Origin: JABSSA01 sp039960995
GTDB taxonomy: Bacteria; Pseudomonadota; Alphaproteobacteria; Rhodobacterales; Rhodobacteraceae
DNA length: 64,000 bases
Direction of reading: 5' to 3'
Assembly: GCA_039960995.1 (NCBI GenBank)
Contig: JBDVKF010000005.1
Span: 16,571 to 80,570, forward strand
In this document: positions 27,797-37,083 of the stretch, piece by piece
How the letters are laid out: every line of letters begins with the position of its first letter
Numbering within the stretch: the stretch's first letter is position 1
Made by a program: the position numbers and the translations under genes
The notes under the pieces: generated by a model
What the model saw: only the letters and a program-made list of their open reading frames with translations
What the model was told of the DNA's origin: nothing
Databases searched by the model: none

Positions 27797-28749
27797 GCGT
27801 CACGCTTTCCGAACAGGCCATAAGGGCGGAAGATCAAGATCAAAACCATAAGGATATAGGGCAAGATATCAGCGACTTGCGGTGATGTGATTGTCCACAA
27901 ATCCCGCCAACCGCTGTCCCAGATGGGTTCTGGTTTTTCAAAGCCGATGGTCGTCAGCAGGTCTTCCATGCGCAAGTTGTAGGATTTTGAAAACGTTGTG
28001 ATCCAGCCTATCAAAAGCGACGCGACCAATGCGCCCCATAACGACCCGAGGCCGCCAATCACAATCGTCACAAAGACAATCGACCCAAGAACAAACGCCA
28101 TGCCCGGAAACGTGCCAAGAACAGGCCCGGCAATGACCCCGGCCACACCAGCCAAGGCGGTGCCGACGCCGAAAACACCCATGAAGATCAAAGGCACATT
28201 ATGCCCCAACGCTTCGACGGTTTTGGGATAACTCAGCGCGGCTTGAATGATCATCCCAACGCGCGTTTTGGTTAGCACCCAAAGCAACCCGATAAAGATC
28301 GCGACAGAGATGAAGATCATGAAAACCTTATACGCCGGAATGGCATTTCCAGCGATTGAGAATGCAGTGAATTGCAGGATCTCAGGCGTAGAATAGGCCA
28401 TCTGGCTTTTGCCCCAGATGAATTGAACCAGCTCTTCGATCAACAGCGCCAGTCCGAATGTAAAGATAAGCTCTGGTACGTGGCCATGCTGGTGTACGCG
28501 TCGCAGGCCATAGCGTTCGACCAAAGCCCCCATCACACCCACAATAGGCGGGGCAAGCAAAAGGCCCACCCAAAATCCCAGATACAAGCTGATCTGATAA
28601 GCAAAATAAGCGCCCAACATATAGAAACTGGCATGGGCAAAATTCAAAACACCCATCATTGAAAAGATCAGTGTCAGTCCAGCCGAAAGCATGAATAAGA
28701 GAAGTCCGGTAACGAGACCGTCAATCAGATTGACGAGGATCAGGTCCAT
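27793..28749 (-). CDS. livH: branched-chain-type ABC transporter permease LivH
   Basis: An inner-membrane permease of 318 residues with about eight hydrophobic segments. The family loop GVLNFAHASFYMLGAYFAY near 33 and the coupling region IVIGGLGSLWGALVASLLIG near 230 are clear. It overlaps livM by 4 bases. A hairpin lies between its start and the end of the substrate-binding protein gene. Confidence 0.94.
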   Translation of the reverse strand: MDLILVNLIDGLVTGLLLFMLSAGLTLIFSMMGVLNFAHASFYMLGAYFAYQISLYLGFWVGLLLAPPIVGVMGALVERYGLRRVHQHGHVPELIFTFGLALLIEELVQFIWGKSQMAYSTPEILQFTAFSIAGNAIPAYKVFMIFISVAIFIGLLWVLTKTRVGMIIQAALSYPKTVEALGHNVPLIFMGVFGVGTALAGVAGVIAGPVLGTFPGMAFVLGSIVFVTIVIGGLGSLWGALVASLLIGWITTFSKSYNLRMEDLLTTIGFEKPEPIWDSGWRDLWTITSPQVADILPYILMVLILIFRPYGLFGKRDA

Positions 28750-28785
28750 GCGTGCATCCCTGCTAATTCAATGATTGGGATAGAA

Positions 28786-28819
28786 AATAGGCAGCACGTT
28801 TTTCGGTGCGCTGCCTATT
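28786..28819 (-). terminator. hairpin between livK and livH
   Basis: AATAGGCAGCAC (28786-28797) pairs with GTGC-GCTGCCTATT (28806-28819) with a 2-base bulge. Read on the minus strand it is followed by TTTTCT. It lies in the 83-base livK-livH gap and could act as a partial terminator that raises the ratio of binding protein to permease. Confidence 0.6.
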
Positions 28820-28832
28820 CGACGTTCGCAAA

Positions 28833-30077
28833 TTATGGACGGCGCATTTTACAGCTGCTTGGGCTGTCCATCGCGGCCAATTCTACGGTGCTGTCCACGA
28901 CCAATCCATAACCGGAATTGTCATAGTCGAAGGTGACGCCTTCGTTGGAATGGGCATGGATGTGCACATCTTGGATCAGCTGGTGATCATTTTCGCGCAT
29001 CAGGATTTTACCACCCCAAAGGCTTTCATGTTCCATCCCTTCCAACGCATATCCAATTTTGACGACATCATCTGCTGACCCGGCTTCTTCAATTGCTTTG
29101 GCCAACATTTCGATCACGTTGGTGATACGGGCCTGACTGATATTTCCGTCTGGGTATTTTGCCTTGAACTCGTTGTAATAGGCTGCCGCGCGGTCATTTG
29201 CAGGTGGGTTGATTTGGCCTTCCGCGACCAATTTTAGTGAACCGACACCGGCATCGCCAAAAGCAGCCGTAATGCCATCAGCCGCAGCATAATAGGTGAA
29301 CAACGGACCTTCGAACCCGTTTTCCAACACTGAACGGCCAAGCCCAACCATGTCAGCGCCCCAGTTGCCCGTGATAATGGCGTCCGCACCTGAGGCCATG
29401 ATTTTCCGTGTGTAAGGCGTGAAATCTTTCACCTTTCCAATCGGATGCAGCTCATTGCCCACAATTTCAATATCGGGGCGTTTCTCCGAGATATTGCGCA
29501 CAGCGGCCGCCGCGACGGCTTTACCAAAGCTGTAATCTTGGCCGATCACATAGACCTTTTTGATGGCGTCATCACTGGCAATCACGTCAGTCAATGCGTC
29601 CATCTTGATGTCTGCATTTGCGTCAAACCGGAAATGCCAAAAGTTGCATTTGTCGTTGGTTAGCGCGGGGTCGACTGCGGAATAGTTCAAGAATAACACG
29701 CGATCCTCAGGATTGCGGCGATTGTGCTTGTCGATGGCTTCCGTCAGGGCATTGGCAACCCCGGACGAATTGCCCTGAGCGATGAACCGAATGCCTTGAT
29801 CGATGGCAACCTGCAGCTGGATCAAAGACTCTTTGGGGCTGATTTTGTTGTCAAAGGCAACAATTTCAAAGGTTTGGCCACCTAGAACGCCGCCGGTTTC
29901 GTTCACCAGTTTTTCCGCAGCGAATTCGTATTGGTGCAACCCATTTGTTCCCGTGCCCGCAAATGGGCCTGACAATGGATCGATGAATGCAATTTTTATG
30001 TCGCCAGCAAAGCCTGCAGCAGTTGATACGGCTAGAACTAGCGCGGCAGAGACACCGAGCGTAAACGTTTTGCGCAT
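28833..30077 (-). CDS. ABC transporter substrate-binding protein (LivK-like)
   Basis: A periplasmic type I binding protein of 414 residues with a signal peptide of about 24 residues (SAALVLAVSTAAGFA). The start of the mature protein, DIKIAFIDPLSGPFAGTG, and the SSGVANALTEAI and GQDYSFGKA blocks are typical of HAAT receptors. A strong GGAGG ribosome-binding site precedes the ATG at 30077. It leads the importer genes. The ligand cannot be deduced; an aromatic or aliphatic acid is plausible from neighbours. Confidence 0.93.
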   Translation of the reverse strand: MRKTFTLGVSAALVLAVSTAAGFAGDIKIAFIDPLSGPFAGTGTNGLHQYEFAAEKLVNETGGVLGGQTFEIVAFDNKISPKESLIQLQVAIDQGIRFIAQGNSSGVANALTEAIDKHNRRNPEDRVLFLNYSAVDPALTNDKCNFWHFRFDANADIKMDALTDVIASDDAIKKVYVIGQDYSFGKAVAAAAVRNISEKRPDIEIVGNELHPIGKVKDFTPYTRKIMASGADAIITGNWGADMVGLGRSVLENGFEGPLFTYYAAADGITAAFGDAGVGSLKLVAEGQINPPANDRAAAYYNEFKAKYPDGNISQARITNVIEMLAKAIEEAGSADDVVKIGYALEGMEHESLWGGKILMRENDHQLIQDVHIHAHSNEGVTFDYDNSGYGLVVDSTVELAAMDSPSSCKMRRP

Positions 30078-30158
30078 ATTTTCCTCCCATGGATCCGGTC
30101 ATGGGTAATTTTATTTTGACCGGCGCATGGAAGGAGGTTCGCACGTAGGTGGTATAAG

Positions 30159-31208
30159 TCAAGCTTTTCGATTGGCCGCTTTTCCATCAAGGGCTTTCAA
30201 CCCCATCTCGGCAAAGACGGGTACATACTGCCCCAAAGTGATGGCCCGTTTGGGGTTTGAGGCATTGCCATCAAGGGCGCGTTTCAGCACACCTTGAATG
30301 ATCCCAGCCATTCGAAAGAACGTGAATCCCAAGAAGAAATCAAAATGCACGACTTTGTTGATTGATCTTCTTTCACAATAGCTTGCGATGAATTCCTCAT
30401 CCGAAGGAAGCCCCACATCCACTCGATTGATGCCCATCAATCCGCGCCCTTCTTTTCCGGGTGGCAATTGCCATTGCATGATGACCGCAGCCAAGTCGGC
30501 ATAAGGGTGCCCAAGCGTGGACAATTCCCAATCCAACACAGCGTGACAGGCCGTAGAATTTGAGTCAAAAATCATATTGTCGATGCGGTAATCGCCATGA
30601 ACCAGCGTGCGCTGACCGTCATCTTCGGGCATTTCGTCAACCATACGATCCATCAACCGGTCCATGGCTGGTACCTTGTCAGTTTCTGATGCGCGATATT
30701 GTTTGGACCAACGTGCGACTTGACGTTCAAGATAATGTCCGGCCGGGCCATAATCCTCTAATTCGACACTTGCTGGGTCAATGTTATGCAAGGCCGCTAA
30801 AACGCGGTTCATGTCATTGATCACACCCGTTCTTGTGGCATTGTCACATCCTGACATGGTTGGGTCAGAAAAATTACGCCCCGGTACATAACCCATGACA
30901 TAGAACATGGAACCGATGATGGCATCGTCTTCACACAGCAGGTGCATCTGGGCGACCGGAACATCTGTGTCATTCAACGCCTTTTGCACGCGAAACTCTC
31001 TGTCCACGGCATGCGCCGATTTCAAAAGCTGTCCCGGTGGTTTTCGCCGCAACACATAGTTTTGAGCGCGCGTTTTCAACAAGAAGGTCGGGTTTGATTG
31101 ACCTGTTTGAAATTTCTCAACCTCAATTGGACTGTCAAAACCTGGAAGGTGGTCGCGCAGATATGCACTGACTTTTGAGATGTCGAGCGCTTGCGTTGTG
31201 TCGTTCAT
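30159..31208 (-). CDS. APH-family phosphotransferase (LvaA/ACAD10-11-type kinase candidate)
   Basis: A 349-residue small-molecule kinase of the aminoglycoside-phosphotransferase fold. The catalytic loop is HGDYRIDNMIFD near 212 and the metal-binding DWELSTLGHP follows near 238. The N-lobe motif QTGQSNPTFLL is near 32. Relatives next to acyl-CoA dehydrogenases (LvaA, and the kinase domains of human ACAD10/11) phosphorylate 4-hydroxyacyl-CoA. It overlaps the histidine phosphatase gene by 4 bases. That function is inferred from context, not proven here. Confidence 0.88.
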   Translation of the reverse strand: MNDTTQALDISKVSAYLRDHLPGFDSPIEVEKFQTGQSNPTFLLKTRAQNYVLRRKPPGQLLKSAHAVDREFRVQKALNDTDVPVAQMHLLCEDDAIIGSMFYVMGYVPGRNFSDPTMSGCDNATRTGVINDMNRVLAALHNIDPASVELEDYGPAGHYLERQVARWSKQYRASETDKVPAMDRLMDRMVDEMPEDDGQRTLVHGDYRIDNMIFDSNSTACHAVLDWELSTLGHPYADLAAVIMQWQLPPGKEGRGLMGINRVDVGLPSDEEFIASYCERRSINKVVHFDFFLGFTFFRMAGIIQGVLKRALDGNASNPKRAITLGQYVPVFAEMGLKALDGKAANRKA

Positions 31209-31846
31209 GAATAGCTCAGCAGTTCGGGTTGTTGATCAAAATGTGGGGTCGCATTGAACCCATTTAGGCTAACGCGGCCTTTAGAGAATACAAAGCTCGA
31301 AACACTCGTGTTCTTCACTTGCAGGTTCAAATTGACCATCGTTGCGGATGGTGCGTTCAAGGTTTTCGCCACCAATTGACCGATCACACCTCCAGATGTG
31401 ACGATTAGAACACGTCGCGCTTGTTTGGCCATCGCTGCTTCAAGTGCGCTTGACGTGCGCTGTGCAAAGGTGATCCAGCTTTCCTTAGCAGTCTCGAGAC
31501 CACCGCCCTGCCAGTCCAAAATCGTATCACGCAATACGCGGAAATGGGTTTTACGGTCTTGCAAAACGTCCTTTGGTGTCTGACCGCCAAAGCGCACAGA
31601 CAGCAGGTTGTGGAAATCGTATTCGTTGAACCCTGCATGGGTGTCGTCCGGTTCCAGCTGCATCGCCTTTAGGGTTTGAGCATGCCGCACCATTGTGCCG
31701 GACAGGATGCAATCTGGATGCCAACCTGTGTGATCAAGATGTTGTTTCAACGCCGCGGATTGCTGCTGCCCCAAATCAGTCAGTTGGTCATAGTTGTCAC
31801 TGCCAAAGGCGGCTTGTCCGTGACGGATTAGAATAAGTTCGGCCAT
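31205..31846 (-). CDS. histidine phosphatase family protein
   Basis: A 213-residue phosphoglycerate-mutase-like phosphatase. It has the RHG motif in LIRHGQAAFG at the N-terminus and a second catalytic His region in VLIVTSGGVIGQLV near 147, where SGG replaces the usual HGG. That loss of the second His is notable. It is translationally coupled to the APH-family kinase, so the two may act on the same phosphorylated intermediate or regulate one another. Confidence 0.85.
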   Translation of the reverse strand: MAELILIRHGQAAFGSDNYDQLTDLGQQQSAALKQHLDHTGWHPDCILSGTMVRHAQTLKAMQLEPDDTHAGFNEYDFHNLLSVRFGGQTPKDVLQDRKTHFRVLRDTILDWQGGGLETAKESWITFAQRTSSALEAAMAKQARRVLIVTSGGVIGQLVAKTLNAPSATMVNLNLQVKNTSVSSFVFSKGRVSLNGFNATPHFDQQPELLSYS

Positions 31847-31872
31847 ATCACATGTCTTTACGTTGGTGTTGT

Positions 31873-32853
31873 TTAGGACAGATCAGCATGCATATCTGCG
31901 CAAGCCGCAGTGTAATCTTGTGCGATTTTGTCTACCAATTCGCGTGCCGGTCCCACCTTATGAACGGCGCCGATGCCCTGTCCTGATCCCCAAATGCTTT
32001 TCCATGCTTTGGGTTTTGATGATCCGGACGCGAAATTCATCGACGAAGCATCCGCAGTTGGCAAATTATCTGGGTCCATCCCGGCGGCGCTCACAGATCC
32101 TTTCAGATAATTTCCCCAAACTCCGGTGAACAAGGAGGAATACACGATATCTTCGGCCGAACTGTCGACGATCATTTGCTTGTAATCCAGATCGGCGTTT
32201 GCCTCTGATGTGGCGATGAATGGCGATCCGACATATCCAAAATCGGCCCCCATGGCGCGTGCCGCCAGCAATGATCTTCCGGTCGCAATCGATCCAGACA
32301 ACGCAACGGGGCCGTCAAACCATTCGCGAATTTCCTGCATCAGGGCGAAGGGTGATTGTTGACCAGCATGCCCACCTGCTCCAGCGGCCACAGCAATCAA
32401 CCCGTCAGCCCCCTTTTCAATCGCTTTATGGGCAAAGGAGTTGTTGATGATGTCATGCAAAACCACGCCGCCGCAGGAATGGGCAGCCTCGTTGACTTCG
32501 ACGCGTGCCCCAAGTGATGTGATCCAGATCGGCACTTTGTGTTTGACGCAAATTTCAAGATCACGTTCAAGTCGTCCGTTGGAACGGTGCACAATCTGAT
32601 TGACCGCAAAGGGCGCTGCGGGTGTGTCTGGGTTTGATTGGTTCCATGCGTCCAGTTCTTCGCGAATGCGTGTCAGCCACATGTCCAGTAATGCAGGTTC
32701 GCCATCGTTTTCACGCGCGTTTAACGCAGGGAAACTGCCGACAATGCCAGCCTTACATTGGGCAATCACGAGATCAGGGTTGGAAATAATGAACAAAGGT
32801 GCTGCGATCATCGGAATGCGCAGCCCCTGCAGTGCGGATGGTAGATTTGGCAT
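31873..32853 (-). CDS. nitronate monooxygenase family protein (NMO/2-nitropropane dioxygenase)
   Basis: A 326-residue FMN TIM-barrel protein beginning with LRIPMIAAPLFIISNPDLVIA, with GADGLIAVAAGAGGHAGQ near 173 and SGSIATGRSLLAARAMGADFGYVGSPF near 210. The HAG motif fits family members that use FMN to oxidise nitronates, while others are enoyl-reductase relatives. It lies 26 bases upstream of the histidine phosphatase gene in the minus-strand catabolic operon. Its role there is unknown. Confidence 0.88.
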   Translation of the reverse strand: MPNLPSALQGLRIPMIAAPLFIISNPDLVIAQCKAGIVGSFPALNARENDGEPALLDMWLTRIREELDAWNQSNPDTPAAPFAVNQIVHRSNGRLERDLEICVKHKVPIWITSLGARVEVNEAAHSCGGVVLHDIINNSFAHKAIEKGADGLIAVAAGAGGHAGQQSPFALMQEIREWFDGPVALSGSIATGRSLLAARAMGADFGYVGSPFIATSEANADLDYKQMIVDSSAEDIVYSSLFTGVWGNYLKGSVSAAGMDPDNLPTADASSMNFASGSSKPKAWKSIWGSGQGIGAVHKVGPARELVDKIAQDYTAACADMHADLS

Positions 32854-32960
32854 TTAGTGTTCCCTTGGTAGCGCGTAGTCGCGCATGAATTGGGTATGAC
32901 CTTTGAGCGGGAGATGAACACGCAATTGCTTGGACACTCGCGATCGAATGCAGTCCGAGA

Positions 32961-33878
32961 TTACCATTTAAGGTTAATGCCTTTGGCTTTCGCGGCACGC
33001 AATGCGAATTTCTTGGTTTGGCTGAACGCGTCTTGAAGCTCTGATTGATTGTGTGGATTGGTGATATTGTCCCACTGCTCGGCAACCGCTTCGGGTGTTA
33101 TGTCGCCCTCGATCAACTGCCCTTCAGTTTCATAGATGCGGGTTTGGGCAAACACGCCAGCCCCGGCGGCTAGGATCGTGCGTGACGGTGCATCCTGACT
33201 GACCAGATACAGCACGCCCGGCGTGATTGTTTCGGGCTGCAATAACGCGAGGGCCTCTGGGGGCATCAAGTCTTCGGTCATGCGCGTGGCGGCTGTTGGG
33301 GCCAATGTGTTGACGCGTATGTTGTCCCGCGCCCCTTCAAGATGCAGCACATTCATCAGACCCGCCATCGCGGCCTTTGCCGCCCCATAGTTGGCTTGAC
33401 CAAAGTTGCCGTACAGACCCGAGGCCGATGCGGTCAGCACAATGCGACCATATTGAGCTGCTCGCATATGGGGCCAGACGGCATGGCAGCAATTTGCGCT
33501 GCCCATCAGATGCACGTCGACGACTTTCTGAAAATCCGATATGTCCATTTTCGCAAATGTCTTGTCGCGCAAAATGCCAGCGTTGTTGATCAAGACATCA
33601 ATGCGACCCCATTGATCCATGACCTCAGCGACCATGTCCTGCACTTGATCCGCATTTGAAACGTCCGCGCCGTTGATCATCGCCTCGCCGCCCATGGCTT
33701 TGATCTCGTCGTAAACAGATTGTGCGGCTTGGGTGTTTTGACCCGTCCCATCAGTGGTCGCACCCAAATCGTTGATTACGACACGTGCACCACGCTGTGC
33801 CAAACCAAGGGCATGGCATCGGCCCAAACCGACACCCGCCCCCGTTACAATGGCGACCTGGTCATCAAATCGGATCAT
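32961..33878 (-). CDS. SDR of the peroxisomal multifunctional-enzyme type (3-hydroxyacyl-CoA dehydrogenase-like)
   Basis: A 305-residue SDR with TGAGVGLGRCHALGLA near 11, INDLGA near 35, NNAG near 96, SASGLYGNFGQANYGAAKAA near 150 and a C-terminal extension of about 60 residues. This layout matches the dehydrogenase part of MFE-2 (17beta-HSD4), which oxidises 3-hydroxyacyl-CoA. The ATG lies 1 base after the stop of the upstream SDR gene. It probably catalyses a beta-oxidation-like step in this operon. Confidence 0.9.
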   Translation of the reverse strand: MIRFDDQVAIVTGAGVGLGRCHALGLAQRGARVVINDLGATTDGTGQNTQAAQSVYDEIKAMGGEAMINGADVSNADQVQDMVAEVMDQWGRIDVLINNAGILRDKTFAKMDISDFQKVVDVHLMGSANCCHAVWPHMRAAQYGRIVLTASASGLYGNFGQANYGAAKAAMAGLMNVLHLEGARDNIRVNTLAPTAATRMTEDLMPPEALALLQPETITPGVLYLVSQDAPSRTILAAGAGVFAQTRIYETEGQLIEGDITPEAVAEQWDNITNPHNQSELQDAFSQTKKFALRAAKAKGINLKW

Positions 33879-33879
33879 C

Positions 33880-34704
33880 CTATTGCCCCATCGCTGAGCG
33901 GAACAGATTGGGCGCGGTCATCACTTGTATGCCACCTGACAAGGGCAAAATCGCGCCAGTTATGTAAGATCCTGCACGCGAACACAGGAACTGCATCGCG
34001 CCTGCGATGTCTTCGGGGCTGCCGACGCGCTGCAATGGGACATCATTCCCCATCTTGTCCCGCATCCCTTCGTCCGCGGTGGCAAACGCGGTCATCTTGC
34101 TGACAAATGGTCCCGGCGCCAGTGCGTTCACCGTGATGTTGAGATGGGCAATTTCCTTGGCCAATGTTTGGGTGATGTGATGTACCGCAGCCTTTGAGGC
34201 GGAATAACTATATGCGCCATCCCCCATCGGCGCATCGCCCATTACCGATCCAACATTGATCACACGCGCTGGATCATCTGCATCACCCGAAGCGGACAGC
34301 ATCGGCAGCATGCTTTGTGTCAAATGAAACAGGCCCGCCGCGTTCACGTTCATCACTTTGGCCCAAGCGTCGAACGGAAACTGCCCCAATGGCGCGCCCC
34401 AAGTTGCCCCGGCATTGTTCATCAAAATGTGCAATGACTGTGCGCGCTCGCTGACGTCCTTGGCCATCTGGGCAACGCCGTCTTCGGTCGAAACATCGCC
34501 GCCGAACCCTGTACATGTCCCAGCAAGGCCCAACCCGTTCAATTCGGCGGCCACAGCGGCGCAGGCATCGGCCTTGCGCGAGGCGATCAACACATCTGCC
34601 CCAGCAGCCATCAAGCCATGCGTCGCCATGCGACCAATTCCAGACGCGCCACCAGTGACCAAGGCGGTTTTCCCCGCAAGTGAAAAAAGCGTTTCGGGTG
34701 TCAT
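33880..34704 (-). CDS. SDR family oxidoreductase
   Basis: A 274-residue classical SDR with TGGASGIGRMATHG near 15, NNAG near 97, catalytic Ser in NVGSVMGD near 150 and YSASKAAVHH near 168. The ATG at 34704 follows GGAG. The open frame continues to 34812, but that would overlap the ACAD gene. It lies 31 bases after the ACAD subunit gene and 1 base before the next SDR. In the phosphorylated-acyl-CoA model it would fill the LvaD-like keto-reductase role. Confidence 0.9.
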   Translation of the reverse strand: MTPETLFSLAGKTALVTGGASGIGRMATHGLMAAGADVLIASRKADACAAVAAELNGLGLAGTCTGFGGDVSTEDGVAQMAKDVSERAQSLHILMNNAGATWGAPLGQFPFDAWAKVMNVNAAGLFHLTQSMLPMLSASGDADDPARVINVGSVMGDAPMGDGAYSYSASKAAVHHITQTLAKEIAHLNITVNALAPGPFVSKMTAFATADEGMRDKMGNDVPLQRVGSPEDIAGAMQFLCSRAGSYITGAILPLSGGIQVMTAPNLFRSAMGQ

Positions 34705-34735
34705 GCAAATCTCCGTTTGTTGTTCGCCACGGGCA

Positions 34736-35839
34736 TCACAGCCCGCGCAAGGTGGCCACGCGTTCCGCGTGATAGCCGTAATCGCCAAGCCATTCGCAGG
34801 CCACACGCGCACGTTTCATAAAAAAGCCCATGTCAAAAGCATCCGTCATGCCAATACCGCCATGCATCTGAACGCCTTCTTGAACGGCCAGTGTCGCGGT
34901 TTTACAGGCGCGTGCCTTGGCCAACGATACGGACAAGGTTGCGTTTTCCGAATTCTGATCCATCATCCGACCGGCGTTTAGGATTGTGCTTTGGGTCAGC
35001 TCGGTTTCTGACCAAAGATGCGCTGCGCGGTGTTGCAACGCCTGAAACGCACCAATCGGGACGCCAAATTGCTTACGTTCGCTCAGATACGAAACAGTCA
35101 TCGTAAAAGCGGCGGTGGCCAGCCCAGTCATTTCCGCAGCAAGTGCGGCTTGACCTGCATTCAAAGCCGGGCGCAATACCTCCATCGCGGCGTTTACTGT
35201 GCCCAGAACATCGTCGCCCGTCGCTTTCACGTCTTCAAAATAGAGCGTTGCCGTGTCACGTGAATCTATCGTTGCGCGTGCGTCGTGGGTAATTTCGGCG
35301 CGATCCGCAGGAATATCAAATAAAGTCAGACCATTATCGGTGCGTGCCAATATCAGAATATGGTCAGCGCCGCTTCCATCCACAACAAACCGCTTTGTAC
35401 CGTTCAACCGGAACCCGTTGCCATCCTCAATGGCTGCCAACTGAGTTTTGGATGGGTCGTGTTTCGCGCCTTCGTCAATTGCCAGCGCATAGCGTCGCTG
35501 ACCCGAAGCAATGGCGCGTAACGCCTGTTTGGCGCGTTCATCTGCAATTTGGCGCAGGGCCGTCGCTGCAATCACTGCTGTCGATAAAAAGGGTGTTGTC
35601 GCGAGGGTTTTGCCCATTTCCTGCGCCAAAACACCTGCTGCCGCATGGCCCATATCTGCGCCACCGTGTTCTTCCGGTACAAGGATACCAGCCCATCCCA
35701 TGTCGACCATGTCGGACCATAACTTGGCATCATACGTCATGCCTGAATCGCGCAAATGGCTGATGGGCGCATTCTCATCCAGAAATCCACGCGCTGCATC
35801 GGCCAACAGGCGTTCGTCATCGCTCGGCATCAGGCTCAT
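34736..35839 (-). CDS. acyl-CoA dehydrogenase subunit lacking the catalytic Glu motif
   Basis: A 367-residue ACAD-fold protein. It has the N-terminal helical domain, LAQEMGKTLATTPFLS near 80, and the C-terminal VQMHGGIGMTDAFDMGFFMKRA near 335. The YEGT-type segment carrying the catalytic Glu is absent at the C-terminus (ACEWLGDYGYHAERVA instead). This is typical of the non-catalytic partner in heteromeric ACADs. The ATG at 35839 overlaps the stop of the upstream ACAD gene by 4 bases, supporting complex formation. Confidence 0.9.
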   Translation of the reverse strand: MSLMPSDDERLLADAARGFLDENAPISHLRDSGMTYDAKLWSDMVDMGWAGILVPEEHGGADMGHAAAGVLAQEMGKTLATTPFLSTAVIAATALRQIADERAKQALRAIASGQRRYALAIDEGAKHDPSKTQLAAIEDGNGFRLNGTKRFVVDGSGADHILILARTDNGLTLFDIPADRAEITHDARATIDSRDTATLYFEDVKATGDDVLGTVNAAMEVLRPALNAGQAALAAEMTGLATAAFTMTVSYLSERKQFGVPIGAFQALQHRAAHLWSETELTQSTILNAGRMMDQNSENATLSVSLAKARACKTATLAVQEGVQMHGGIGMTDAFDMGFFMKRARVACEWLGDYGYHAERVATLRGL

Positions 35840-36990
35840 CCGGGTAACCCCAATACGCGCTTGGAAATAATGGACAGCATGACTTCTGATGTGCCGCCTT
35901 CGATTGAATTGGCCTTGGTGCGCAGCCATTGACCGGGCAGATCATCATCCCACCCCAATGCATCAGACCCACCTGCAATCATCATCAGTTCATGACGCTT
36001 CTTGTTCAGCTCGGTTCCTGCATATTTCAGCATTGCAGACGCATCCCCGACCCCGCCGATTTCGGCTTGGTCTTTGTAACGCTCTAATGTGAGGCCCATC
36101 GCCAAAGTGTCGATTTCACATTCCAGCGCCAATGCCCGCGTTGATGCATCGTTCATGGCGTCAGGATGTTCATTTAAAACCGCGCCCAAAGGTCGCCCAC
36201 CCAAAAGGCCGTCCCCGCCACCTGAGATCATTTCCCGTTCGTGGGTCAAAAGATATTTGGCGACATCCCAGCCGCGATTTTCGGTCCCGACGATCTGGGT
36301 GCGTGGAATTCGGACATCGTTAAAAAATGTCTCGCAAAATGGCGAGGCTCCTGAAATCAACTGGATTGGCCGCGTGCTGACACCTGTGTTGTGCATGTCG
36401 ATCAGAACAAAACTGATCCCTTTATGTTTTGGCGCGTCGCGATCTGTGCGCACCAAAGCGAAAATCCAATCGGCCTTGTCCGCATAAGATGTCCAAACTT
36501 TTTGGCCATTGATGACATAATCATCCCCTTCCGTTTCAGCGCGGGTCTGAACTGAAGCGAGATCACTTCCAGCACCGGGTTCGGAGTACCCTTGGCACCA
36601 TCTGATTTCGCCACGCGCAATAGGAGGAAGGAAATGCAACTTTTGTTCCTGCGTTCCAAAGTGCAGCAACGCAGGCCCCAGCATCCAAATGCCAAAAGAC
36701 TGTAAGGGCAGACGCGCGTTGATGTTTTGCAGTTCTTCGCTGAGGATTTTGTCCTGTGCTCGCGTCAATCCAGCACCGCCAAATTCGACAGGCCATGTCG
36801 GAACAGTCCATCCTTTATCAGCCATTCTGTTCAACCAAATGCGTTAAGCGTCGGATTCAAAGGTCCAGTTTTGGCCGCCCCAGCAAATATGCGCTTCTCC
36901 GCTGGCACCGTCTCGCATGTCGGGTGGACAGTTTTCATCAAGCCATATGCGTGTTTGCGACCTAAACACATCCAATGCTGCGTCGTTCAT
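35836..36990 (-). pseudogene. acyl-CoA dehydrogenase catalytic subunit, interrupted by an in-frame TAA
   Basis: The natural start appears to be ATG at 36990, after a GGGAGG ribosome-binding site. It gives MNDAALDVFRSQTRIWLDEN and an N-terminal helical domain. Codon 49 is TAA (36844-36846), after which the same frame continues RIWLNRMADKGWTVPTWPVEFGGAG to a complete C-terminus with WCQGYSEPGAGSDLAS and the catalytic-type IEGGTSE. One C-to-T change (CAA to TAA) would explain it. An internal restart at TTG 36834 or ATG 36825 would yield 332 or 329 residues lacking the first helices. It is a pseudogene, a truncated functional form, or a sequencing error. Confidence 0.8.
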
Positions 36991-37083
36991 GCCATCCTCC
37001 CTTTTGGGTTCCGCTACGTCTTGATCAGCGCGGCTTTACGAACACCCTTATCGGTTGCAGGATGGCGCAAAGATCAGACAAAT

